Source of the DNA: Methylocystis bryophila
Lineage (GTDB): Bacteria > Pseudomonadota > Alphaproteobacteria > Rhizobiales > Beijerinckiaceae
Assembly (NCBI RefSeq): GCF_027925445.1
Contig: NZ_AP027149.1
Span: forward strand, 3,856,501-3,920,500
Length of the DNA: 64,000 nucleotides
Direction of reading: 5' to 3'
Shown here: positions 8,105 through 16,519 of the stretch, in pieces
Layout: the number at the start of each line of letters is the position of its first letter
Numbering within the stretch: position 1 is the stretch's first letter
Translations under genes and position numbers: made by a program
The notes under the pieces: generated by a model
Told to the model about the DNA's origin: nothing
Seen by the model: only the letters and a program-made list of their open reading frames with translations
Database searches by the model: none

Positions 8105-11100
8105 GGGGCCGGTGGTCGAAGATTTCGGACCCGCGGGCTGGCCCTTGCCGTCCGTCACCATCGCGAAATTGAGTGTGTAAGCCGAATGCCACATGTCCAC
8201 GGAGAGCCTGGCCGCGGCGATCGCATTCGTCACGACCAATGGATTCGACGCCGGCGGCGTCAATCCATAAGTGTAGATCGCCATGTGGTAGTCGGAGGGC
8301 TGCGCTCCGGAGCCTGTATAGTACAGGATGTAAATATAGGTCAGCTTTTCATCGCCGACTGTGGCGAGGTCGAGATAGTAATAGTCTGAGGCGTTCGACA
8401 GATAGAGCCACGGGCTCGGCTGGCCCTTCTCGTCGAAGAAGCGATTGACCGGGTTCATGTGCAGATCATAGGCCGAGAGGCGCGAGACCACATCCACGCT
8501 CTTCCCCGTCGACGACTTCGTGTCCTCCAGCACGATCACGGCGCCGTCATAGGCGCAGGCGACGGCGACGGGATGGAACAGCAAGCCGGGCCGATTTTTG
8601 TCTTGCGCCGGTCCCGCCCCGATTTGGCCGAGAGGAAGATCGGAGTCGGCGGCGCCATCGCGCGTCAAGGTGACGATCTGCAGCTTCTGATATTTCGCGC
8701 TGACGCCGATGACGATCCCCGAAGGGTGCAAGCAGACCGAGTCTGGGAAATAGGCGAAACGGCCATAGCTCGGTTGGACGCTCGCCATGTTGAAGGGCGT
8801 GCTGTCGTCGAGTGTAATCTTACGCAGATGATAGCCGCCGCCCTGGTCGTAGGGGAGGTTCGCCGGGCGCGGGTCGACGTAATATTCGCCGAGCTTGACG
8901 TCTTTGGGATCAGGCTCCGGCTGCTTCGTGGCGGGATCGATAACCCAATTGCCGCTACTGTCCATGAGGAACTTCGGCGGAAACGGATCGTAGATCAGCC
9001 GCGTTTGCCCCGTGAAGCCGCAGCTCGGGAATTTCACCGCATCCATCGACGTTCCCGGAATATTGATGTTCTGGAAGACGTAGAGCTGCCCGGTGGACCC
9101 TGTGTCGCAATCCGCCACGCCAGTTCCCGCGGCCTCCCAAGCCAGTCCGATCATGCCCAACCGCTGGCTCAGCGTGAGTCCGGTCCAGTCGCCGATGGCG
9201 TTTCCGGTGGGGCTGGTGTCGCGGCTCACGATGGTCGCCGTCGGCGCGACGGCGGTGTCGGTCCAACCATAGGCTCCGTTGACGTAAGTGAGAATGCGCG
9301 CGTGCGTGTAAATCGATTTCGCGCTCAATGGCACGGGCTGCTCGACGAGGTACATGTCGATCGTCGCCGCGTGCTTCTCGTCGTTCTCCACATATCCCGT
9401 CGTGGCTTTGCCGGCGAGCCAGCTCTCGATATAGAAATCGGCCTCGAGCTTGACGCTCCCGCCCAGCGTGTTGCCCGCGAATTGAACCTGGAAGCTCGTC
9501 GCGGTGAAGCCGGTGGGAAGATCGAAGGTCTGCGACACCGTCGGCCGCGTCTGATCTTTATAGATCATCTTCACCGTGCAGCTGCGCTTCGCGCCCGCTT
9601 TGCCTTCCGGAAATGATTTGTTGCGCGGATCGGGACGCACGGTCACGGAGGTCGTTATGGTCGTCGAGACCTTGTTCTCGATGTTCCAATCCGAGGTTGC
9701 GACCTCGACGATCGTCTCGGCCATCTGCGCGACGCCGGTGCAGATATTGACCGCCAGCATGATCCAACCGGCGAAGGGGATTTGATCCTCGAGCTCTCCC
9801 GCGGCCAGCTCCGCTTCGACCCACAGCAGCGCTTTGGTCGCGGCCTTGTCGAATATGAGGCTCACCAACGAGGTGAAGGAGCTCCAGTTCATCTGCTTGT
9901 TGTAGACCGACGAGCCGACGATATAGGCCGTCCAGCCGGTCAGTATGACGCCGACCGCAACGAGAAACGCCTTGGTCTTGGTGATCTTCTCCACGATGTC
10001 ATAAAGCGGCTTGTAGCTCTGCGCCGCGGCGCCGAAGCCGAGCATGAAGGCGGGAACGCCAAGGTTGAAAACGCCGGTGAGCGTGCCGCCCAGCGCCGGC
10101 GTCGACGGCCAAGGATTGTGCCCTGTGCCGAGACCCGAACCATAGACGCTTGCGCTCACCGCATTCTCGGGGAAGGTGACGAGCGCGCTCGCTGTCCCGG
10201 GCGGTCCGATCGGCACCGCCAAAACATTGTTCATCGGCGAAAGAAAGCCGATGTAACGCACCTCGTCGCTTTGGATATTCGGCAGCTCCGTGATCGCGTC
10301 GTAGAGTATGCCGGCGTCATCCGGTTTCCAGCTTGGAACCGAAATGGGATTGGCGTTCGCGTCATAAAACCGGATGTAAGCGGTCAAATAGCGAATATAG
10401 CTATTCTCCATCTTGATGGAGATTTGCCGCTTGCTCGAGTCGACGACCGCGATCGAGGTTTCGCATCCGCTGATGGCCGCGCTGTTGCTGACCGCGGCCT
10501 GCCAATTGTCTGCGCCCGCCTCCGCGCTCACGGCGATGTCCGCCAATTTCGCTCTTATAGGCGCAGAAGCGGGGACAACCGCTTGGCCGGTTTGAACCGT
10601 CCATTTCTTGCCCTCGAAACGCGCGTCGTTTTTGATCCTGATGAGCAGCGGCGACAAGGGCGTCAGCGCCGCGCCCTGCACCGCCGGAGTCGGCATTTGA
10701 TGATAATACGTCGTCTTGCCGTCGAAGCCCGTTTCTTCGTTTTCCGGCGGCGTGTAGGGCTCCAGCGTCGCCCACCCGCCCGTCTCCTTCGGCGGGCCCA
10801 TCTGACGCATGAGGGTCGCCAGATTATTGATGGCGGTCGCGATGCTCACGTCGCCCGCCATGAACTCATCGATAATGATTTGCGTGAGCGTCGTGTCCTT
10901 GTTGATGATGTCCGGGTGGTGAAACAGAAAATTCTGAGCGGTCGAGGTGTAATCGATCGGCGGCGCATGCCAGACTTCGTCAGGACCGAGCGCGTCAAGC
11001 AGGTTTTGCTTCGGCGGATAAAAGATCGCAGAGTGGCTTATGCCCGTTTCGCTCTTTGCGCCCGGTGTCTTTCTCAAGGAATGCCGCAAATGCACGCGCA

Positions 11101-11332
11101 CCACCGTGTCGATGCGCATGGGGATCGCGCCTTTGACGCAGTGGGTGATCCGAAGATCGTTGCGTCCTGCCGTTAGATGCGGCGCACGGGCCAGAAGCTC
11201 CTTGAGGCCCTCCGGCTTGAACGGCTCGAGGGGATAACGTTGGCCCGCCACCGAGACCCAGTGGTCTTCCTCTGGATGAGCGTCCGACAAATCGGCATAA
11301 AATATCGTCTGCAGCCGCTTGAGCCCAGTCAT
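8048..11332 (-). CDS. Large protein of unknown family (1094 residues)
   Basis: No family recognised. The ATG at 11332 has GAAGGA 8 nt upstream and begins MTGLKRLQTIFYADLSD; an earlier in-frame ATG at 11512 would overlap the previous gene. There is no signal peptide. Two hydrophobic stretches lie near residues 445-470 (FLVAVGVILTGWTAYIVG) and 521-540 (GWIMLAVNICTGVAQ) and could be membrane helices. The C-terminal third is rich in beta-strand-like segments with repeated Y-x-Y and D-G-A patterns (VCLHPSGIVIGVSAK, AVACAYDGAVIVLED), reminiscent of NHL or beta-propeller blades. It ends in the GRTVPSVSMW tail. It lies 53 nt after the pentapeptide-LRR gene and is probably co-transcribed. It could be a cargo, toxin or effector partner; that is speculation. 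Confidence 0.72.
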   Translation of the reverse strand: MTGLKRLQTIFYADLSDAHPEEDHWVSVAGQRYPLEPFKPEGLKELLARAPHLTAGRNDLRITHCVKGAIPMRIDTVVRVHLRHSLRKTPGAKSETGISHSAIFYPPKQNLLDALGPDEVWHAPPIDYTSTAQNFLFHHPDIINKDTTLTQIIIDEFMAGDVSIATAINNLATLMRQMGPPKETGGWATLEPYTPPENEETGFDGKTTYYHQMPTPAVQGAALTPLSPLLIRIKNDARFEGKKWTVQTGQAVVPASAPIRAKLADIAVSAEAGADNWQAAVSNSAAISGCETSIAVVDSSKRQISIKMENSYIRYLTAYIRFYDANANPISVPSWKPDDAGILYDAITELPNIQSDEVRYIGFLSPMNNVLAVPIGPPGTASALVTFPENAVSASVYGSGLGTGHNPWPSTPALGGTLTGVFNLGVPAFMLGFGAAAQSYKPLYDIVEKITKTKAFLVAVGVILTGWTAYIVGSSVYNKQMNWSSFTSLVSLIFDKAATKALLWVEAELAAGELEDQIPFAGWIMLAVNICTGVAQMAETIVEVATSDWNIENKVSTTITTSVTVRPDPRNKSFPEGKAGAKRSCTVKMIYKDQTRPTVSQTFDLPTGFTATSFQVQFAGNTLGGSVKLEADFYIESWLAGKATTGYVENDEKHAATIDMYLVEQPVPLSAKSIYTHARILTYVNGAYGWTDTAVAPTATIVSRDTSPTGNAIGDWTGLTLSQRLGMIGLAWEAAGTGVADCDTGSTGQLYVFQNINIPGTSMDAVKFPSCGFTGQTRLIYDPFPPKFLMDSSGNWVIDPATKQPEPDPKDVKLGEYYVDPRPANLPYDQGGGYHLRKITLDDSTPFNMASVQPSYGRFAYFPDSVCLHPSGIVIGVSAKYQKLQIVTLTRDGAADSDLPLGQIGAGPAQDKNRPGLLFHPVAVACAYDGAVIVLEDTKSSTGKSVDVVSRLSAYDLHMNPVNRFFDEKGQPSPWLYLSNASDYYYLDLATVGDEKLTYIYILYYTGSGAQPSDYHMAIYTYGLTPPASNPLVVTNAIAAARLSVDMWHSAYTLNFAMVTDGKGQPAGPKSSTTGPAGRTVPSVSMWAPPLPSA

Positions 11333-11385
11333 GCCTTTGGTCCTTCTTTGCGCGATGGTTTGATGAACGAATAAGGTTACGACGA

Positions 11386-13869
11386 TCAGCTCGGCGGGCA
11401 GCTTGGGTTGCGGAGCGGGGTCCATTTGCCGGTGGTCGTCGAATAGGCGGAGCACAAGCTCGTCGAAGCCGCGGGATAATTCGTGCCGTCGTAGATTCCG
11501 AGGTCGCTGCACTGGAAATCGGGATTGCAGGCGAGGGACAGGGATCTGAGCGAGCCGCCCGTACCCGCAACCTTGTTGTAGGCGAGGCTATTTATCGAGC
11601 CGATCGTCTTGAGCGCGTTATGCGACAGATCGAGATAGGAAAGCCCTGTTAGATTGCTCAAATCGTGGTTGTAATCGTCCAAGACACTAGAGAGGTTATT
11701 ATAGGAAAAATCTGCATAGGCGAGCGACGTTTGTATCGACAGGTCAAAAGCGGCGAGCTTATTGTGAGAGGCTGAAATATATACTGGCGCTGCATTCGCA
11801 TTTAGTAGGATCGCGCCGAGCTGATTATTCGACGCTTCGAGCGAGATTAAATTAGGATGGTTCGTCAAATCGAGAGTGGTCAATTTATTGCCGCTGAGAT
11901 CAAGACTTTGTAAATTGCTCGCTACGGTAGATCCGCCGGAAACGAAAGATAGATTGAAAAAGGTGAGCTCGTTGCCGGAAAGATTGAGCCGCGTCAGCGA
12001 TATGAAATTTTCGAGGCCGCCCAGGTCGGAGATGCCGAGGTTGGGGCAATCGACCTGAATGATTTGCTGAGCCGAAGCGACCAGCACCTCGGTTTGACCA
12101 GGCAAGGTCGCGAGAATGCACCTCTTGAGATTGGGGTCCTTGAACACGACGATGTCACCGGGCTTGCCGCCGCAATTGGGTTTCGACCACATGGTCTGCG
12201 GTACCTTGTTCGGGTTGCATCCCCGCGTCACCCAATTGCCGGAGAGGCGCCACTGATCGCCCATGCACTGACCGGTGTCGCCGTTCGGACAGGTCGACGG
12301 CGAGTTGAGGATCGGAAAGGTCACGGGGCCGTAAGTCTGTTGCGTGGCGTCGACGACGCCGCACCACGGCTGCCCGCCCTTGCTCGCCGGACAGCAATCC
12401 GAATCCGCCGGCATGACGGCGTTGCCGAAATCGGCGGCGGCGATCACGGCGTCCTTGAAATTTGCGCCACCGAGCTGGGCGCAGGTGAAATGCGCCGCAA
12501 AGCCCCCTCCGCTCGGCGCGTGAACGCGCACGCCGTTGAATTTTGCGGCTTGCAGATTGGCGCCGGAAAAATCGACCGACTGCAACGTCGCCGTTATAAA
12601 GCTCGCATCCGGCATGATCGCGCTATTGAAGGTCGTGCCGTTCAGCGTGGTGTTGTCGAAAATCGCGCTTGTCAGCACGCCGCCGGAAAATACGACGGAG
12701 CCGAGCTGCGCATTGGTGAAATCGGTGTTGGAGAACAGAGCAAACTGAACATTGGCCGGGCCGCTCGGCCCGTCAGGCGTGTCCGTGGCTTGCAGATTGG
12801 CCTGCACGAGGCTGCTGTTGGGAAGCGTCCCAGTGTTTAAGTTCGCGCCGGCAAATATGGCGTGATCCAGCGTGGCCGCGGTGAAGGTGGCGTTTGAGAG
12901 CCCGGCGAAGGTGAAATCGACCGGCTTGAGCGAATCGGACGACGTCGGCGCGGGGGGACAGGGCGTGTTGTCGGGAAGCTTCTTACCGCCCGAATTGCCG
13001 TAGGCCTGAGCGCAGATGAACGTGGCCGATCCCGCCTGGGCGTTGTAGAATTTCGCGCCGTTGATTGCGGTCTGATCGAGCTTCGCCTTCGTCAAAACGG
13101 CCTTTGAGAAATCGACGTCGGTGAGATTGGCGCCGGTCATGTCGATCCCGATGAAGCTCGTCAGCTTGAGAATGGCGCCGGTGATGTCCTTCCCGCGCAG
13201 GTTGAACGTCGAGGGTGAGAGGTTCTGGAAATTTGCGGCGGTGAAGTCCGACTGGCTCCAATTGCTCCGGCCGGAAGCGTCATTGGAGATCAGATGAACG
13301 TCGAGCGTCGCGCCGACGAACTTGGTTCGACAATTGCCGCCTGCGTGGATGTTCTGGATGGGACCGAAGGTCGCCTTCATAAGCGACGTGTAGGAGAAGT
13401 CGGCGCAAGTGATGTCGGCGTAGGTGAAATCGGTTTCATCAAGGACGGCGCCGATGAAGCAAGTGTTCGCGAGCTTGGAGCTCGTGAAGTCAACGGGACG
13501 TATGGAAGGGTCGAGCTTGGCGCTTTCGAAGCTCGCATTGGTGAGATCCTGGCCGGCGAACACGGCCCCGCTCAGCTTCGCGCCCTTGAAATTCGCGCCA
13601 ACCAACGAACCCGCCGGATCGGCGCTGAAATTGTGATCGGTCAAGTCCTGACCGGCATAGTTGTGGCCGGTTCCTGTTGAGCTTGGACAGCTCGGCGCGG
13701 CGGCGATGGGTTCTGCGAAAGACCTGAACTGCGGTCGTGGCGCCTGATGAGACTCTTCCGCGAAAGTCGAAGAGATCGCTGGCAGGAAGAAGAGGCTGAC
13801 AATCGCTCCGCGCGAAAGGACACGCCCAAAATGCATCTTTCTGAAACAGGAAGGAGAATACGCCTGCAT
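11386..13869 (-). CDS. Exported pentapeptide-repeat and leucine-rich-repeat protein
   Basis: 827 residues. An N-terminal signal (RGAIVSLFFLPAISSTFA) is followed by about 65 degenerate pentapeptide repeats (residues about 70-510; A(N/D)F-type, such as GANFKGAKLSGAVF), interrupted by Cys-containing loops. A Cys-rich linker (SPSTCPNGDTGQC ... CNPNK ... PNCGGK) leads to six or seven LRRs, about residues 630-800 (LTRLNLSGNELT, LQSLDLSGNKLT, LSYLDLSHNALK). The C terminus is also Cys-containing. GGAG sits 7 nt before the ATG. The LRR part is visibly more AT-rich than the pentapeptide part. A secreted binding protein is plausible; no ligand can be named. It is the first gene of the accessory operon. 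Confidence 0.8.
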   Translation of the reverse strand: MQAYSPSCFRKMHFGRVLSRGAIVSLFFLPAISSTFAEESHQAPRPQFRSFAEPIAAAPSCPSSTGTGHNYAGQDLTDHNFSADPAGSLVGANFKGAKLSGAVFAGQDLTNASFESAKLDPSIRPVDFTSSKLANTCFIGAVLDETDFTYADITCADFSYTSLMKATFGPIQNIHAGGNCRTKFVGATLDVHLISNDASGRSNWSQSDFTAANFQNLSPSTFNLRGKDITGAILKLTSFIGIDMTGANLTDVDFSKAVLTKAKLDQTAINGAKFYNAQAGSATFICAQAYGNSGGKKLPDNTPCPPAPTSSDSLKPVDFTFAGLSNATFTAATLDHAIFAGANLNTGTLPNSSLVQANLQATDTPDGPSGPANVQFALFSNTDFTNAQLGSVVFSGGVLTSAIFDNTTLNGTTFNSAIMPDASFITATLQSVDFSGANLQAAKFNGVRVHAPSGGGFAAHFTCAQLGGANFKDAVIAAADFGNAVMPADSDCCPASKGGQPWCGVVDATQQTYGPVTFPILNSPSTCPNGDTGQCMGDQWRLSGNWVTRGCNPNKVPQTMWSKPNCGGKPGDIVVFKDPNLKRCILATLPGQTEVLVASAQQIIQVDCPNLGISDLGGLENFISLTRLNLSGNELTFFNLSFVSGGSTVASNLQSLDLSGNKLTTLDLTNHPNLISLEASNNQLGAILLNANAAPVYISASHNKLAAFDLSIQTSLAYADFSYNNLSSVLDDYNHDLSNLTGLSYLDLSHNALKTIGSINSLAYNKVAGTGGSLRSLSLACNPDFQCSDLGIYDGTNYPAASTSLCSAYSTTTGKWTPLRNPSCPPS

Positions 13870-13956
13870 ATGATCTCCAAAATAAAAATCTACTGCAAAC
13901 CTATAATAGGAATCACAATTACATCACCAGCCCATTATTTCCCGAGCTATATTATG

Positions 13957-13985
13957 ATATTACTCGACTTGCATTTAACTGTCAA
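13957..13985 (-). promoter_or_regulatory. Near-consensus sigma-70 promoter of the accessory operon
   Basis: On the minus strand TTGACA (13985-13980) and TAATAT (13962-13957) are separated by exactly 17 nt, about 88 nt before the ATG at 13869. It lies in an AT-rich patch (about 13870-14010) that stands out from the GC-rich surroundings. Such a close match is unusual for this genome type and predicts strong constitutive transcription, or a promoter brought in from another host. Confidence 0.72.
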
Positions 13986-14129
13986 CCAGAAATTATGCAC
14001 AATGCGCCGCCAGCGCCGTGTTGCGGTGTAAATGGCCATGAGGACGAAGTTCTTTCCATGGAAATAACCCTCGTTCAGCCCGAGCTGGGGCATTGGGCGC
14101 CCCGAAGGAATGGGCCGCCGGAGCGCTTT

Positions 14130-14245
14130 AGAGCATGCCCCGGAAAAATGCGAAGCGGTTTTCCGGTCATGACATGCTCAAACTTTTTGACTTGGCGCGA
14201 TTCCTTATCGCTCGAACGATTCCGTTCGAGCGGGAAACGCGCTAG
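14130..14245. repeat. Family A intergenic repeat, copy 2
   Basis: Full copy, reading AGAGCATGCCCCGGAAAA ... CGGTTTTCCGGTCATGACATGCTC, then the TCGCTCGAACGATTCCGTTC palindrome, and ending GAAACGCGCTAG. It lies between the pentapeptide-LRR promoter region and the end of the beta-propeller-like gene. Together with copy 3 at 16271 it brackets that gene in direct orientation. Confidence 0.88.
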
Positions 14246-14365
14246 CCCGCCACGGCGACTCCATTTCCAAACTCGCCGGCTGGCGCGCGGTAGCGCGAGA
14301 GGGGCGGGTACGTAGACTGAACGCAGGGGCGAGCCAAGCGCTCACCCCCTTTGATGAGCCACGCT

Positions 14366-16036
14366 TCAGAAGGCCTTGAAATAGCCCGTCGGAACCTGGA
14401 GCTGGAAGCGACCGATAGAGCGGTAATCGCCCAAATTGTTGCTTGGCTGCGGCGTGTTATAGCCTGCGAAAACAATCGTCAGCGTCTGATTGTCCGTGTA
14501 AAGCGCCTGGGGATCGTAGAGGCGCCCGCTGAAGAAGTTCGAGTTGTAGCCCCCTGGCGGCGTCACGATGGGAGCGGCGGGCGTCGGCGGCGTCCAGGGC
14601 AGAACCTGAGCCGGGGTCAGCAGATTGACGCCGGTCAAGGCCACCACTGGGGTTTGCTTGGGATAGGGCGAAACCGGGCTCGAGCTATAGTCGGTGACCG
14701 TGTCAGTCGACATGACCGGATTGTCGAGACCATTGATCACTGTCCAGCTCAGCAAATCGGTTGGACCGTTCACCACATTCGCGGTCTCCGCATAACCGAT
14801 GAAGTGGAAACCGTCCGAGTCGTTGTCGAGGCAGTTTCCAGCGCCGAAGAACATTCCGTAACGTCCGTCCGCGAGGGGGACGATGCTGCCGCTGCCGAGC
14901 CAACGAATTCCGCCAAACGAGTCCGCCGCTCCCTTCGCGCCCGTGCTGTTGGGGTCGCTCAGCGCCCCGGAGGCTGGCCCATAGGGCACGGCGCCAACAT
15001 CTGTGAAGTTCACGCCGTCCGTCGTCGTGGCCACGCGGATGCTGATGACGTCATAGTTGGCTTTCTTTCCGCTGCCGTTGATGATGTTCGTCAGCGCGAA
15101 GTCCGGCGTCTTTGCGCAGTTTTTCACAGGCAGCGGATAATTGGGCGGGAGATTGGGGTAATTCCCGGAGGTGTCGGGCTTCGTGCCGTCCAGCACCTTG
15201 GACACGTAGATTACAGCGATTCCCGTAGCGCCAAAATTCACGGTCCCGAGAATCGCGTCGGGATTTCGCAAGCCCGTGGTCGCGGTCGCCTTCGAATCGA
15301 GAGTCGGGTAATTGCCGATCACAGGAGGCGTCGGCGGCGCATAATTATCGGATGCAAAGGGGCTCTGGAGCCCGAGCAGTGGCGGCAGCACATTGGCGGG
15401 AAGCGTGTGCACCACCAGCTGATCGGAGTCGATGTGATTGGTGGCGCGGTTCAGGAGGTAAAGCCTCTGCACGCCTTTGATGGTCAGAGCGACGGGATGG
15501 CCGAGACCATTATCCGCCGCATTGTCCCCGTTCAGTCCGTAAGTGGTCTTGGCCCCGTTCACGGTGACGTAGGAATTGTTGGCGTCCGTCGGATCGAAAG
15601 GGCAGTAAGAATTGAGAGCAAGGATCTCGAGCTCCACGTTCCAAGTGGCGCCCCAATCGTTCGAATAGGCCGAGACAGTGGCCTCTTGCTGGTTGCGCGG
15701 GCGATAGTCGAAGAGCCCTTCAAGCTGCCCGTTCACCTTGTGCACGAAAGGGAAATAATAGGGCTGCATGACGCTCTTGCCCTGATTGACGACGACTTTG
15801 CCATTCGAGCCGCAATAGCTTGCATAGGGTTTGTTTGCCGGATTTGTCGCTGTGACGCCTGACGCATCATAGGCCGACACAACGGCGTTGCCCGGCTGAT
15901 GCAGGGTCCAGGGTCCGCGATTGACGGTGGATTCGACCAAGCTGTTTGGCTTGTATGTGAACGTCGGACCGCCGGCGAATGCCGCCGTAGCCGTGAACAT
16001 GGCTAGCGCAGAAGCGGCTGAAACCTTGAAGATCAT
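14366..16036 (-). CDS. Exported beta-propeller-like protein with an Asp-box
   Basis: 556 residues from the ATG at 16036, which has a GGGGG ribosome-binding stretch 5 nt upstream and a clean signal peptide (KVSAASALAMFTATAAFAG). A longer reading from 16276 runs into a repeat and lacks support. Residues 125-132 are SNDWGATW, an Asp-box (SxDxGxTW) as found in sialidases and other BNR propellers. Later segments such as RVATTTDGVNFTDVG, WLGSGSIVPLADGRYGMFFGAGN and the C-terminal FSGRLYDPQALY fit glycosidase-like five-blade propellers. The enzyme activity, if any, cannot be named. It is bracketed by two direct family A repeats. Confidence 0.7.
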   Translation of the reverse strand: MIFKVSAASALAMFTATAAFAGGPTFTYKPNSLVESTVNRGPWTLHQPGNAVVSAYDASGVTATNPANKPYASYCGSNGKVVVNQGKSVMQPYYFPFVHKVNGQLEGLFDYRPRNQQEATVSAYSNDWGATWNVELEILALNSYCPFDPTDANNSYVTVNGAKTTYGLNGDNAADNGLGHPVALTIKGVQRLYLLNRATNHIDSDQLVVHTLPANVLPPLLGLQSPFASDNYAPPTPPVIGNYPTLDSKATATTGLRNPDAILGTVNFGATGIAVIYVSKVLDGTKPDTSGNYPNLPPNYPLPVKNCAKTPDFALTNIINGSGKKANYDVISIRVATTTDGVNFTDVGAVPYGPASGALSDPNSTGAKGAADSFGGIRWLGSGSIVPLADGRYGMFFGAGNCLDNDSDGFHFIGYAETANVVNGPTDLLSWTVINGLDNPVMSTDTVTDYSSSPVSPYPKQTPVVALTGVNLLTPAQVLPWTPPTPAAPIVTPPGGYNSNFFSGRLYDPQALYTDNQTLTIVFAGYNTPQPSNNLGDYRSIGRFQLQVPTGYFKAF

Positions 16037-16270
16037 GTTGCCCCCGTTCGGGTTATGAGAGTCGCCACAAAAGCGCCATATTCCGTTAGACAAGCCAGAT
16101 GACTTAAACGTGACAGTAGCTTGAACCCGGGGAGGCTCCTGGCTCAGCGTCGACAACACGTTGGTATTATGAAAGAAATTCCCCGCCAACAAAGCGGAGA
16201 CAAAGCGTCTTCGAGCGGCGAGATTTGCTGCGTTCACACGCCCGGCTGGTCTGGAGCATGACAAGCTCTC

Positions 16271-16383
16271 GAGCATGTCTCGGAAAAGTGCGAAGCGGTT
16301 TTCCGGTCAGGACATGCTCTAATTTTTGGCTTGGCGCGATTCCTTATCGCTCGAACGATTCCGTTCGAGCGGGAAACGCGCTA
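16271..16383. repeat. Family A intergenic repeat, copy 3
   Basis: Reads GAGCATGTCTCGGAAAAGTG ... GGTCAGGACATGCTC, then the TCGCTCGAACGATTCCGTTC palindrome, ending GAAACGCGCTA. It lies upstream of both the minus-strand propeller gene and the plus-strand transporter operon. No promoter is evident within it. Confidence 0.88.
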
Positions 16384-16519
16384 CGCTTGCAAGCGCCAAT
16401 AACGAAGCGGCCGCCGCCGCTCCGAATGCGATAATCCTCCAAATGCTCGCCTGTGACCGGAAGGGACTTCCGCGCGTGTGAAGTCTATGATCTACGCGCG
16501 GAACGAATCGGAGACCCCG

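Noticed and set aside
13995..14315. Small plus-strand gene next to the accessory promoter
   Set aside because: Most of it is the family A repeat read through, with no RBS or conserved pattern.
14351..15862. 503-codon plus-strand open frame
   Set aside because: Antisense to the propeller-like gene, which has a signal peptide, an RBS and an Asp-box.
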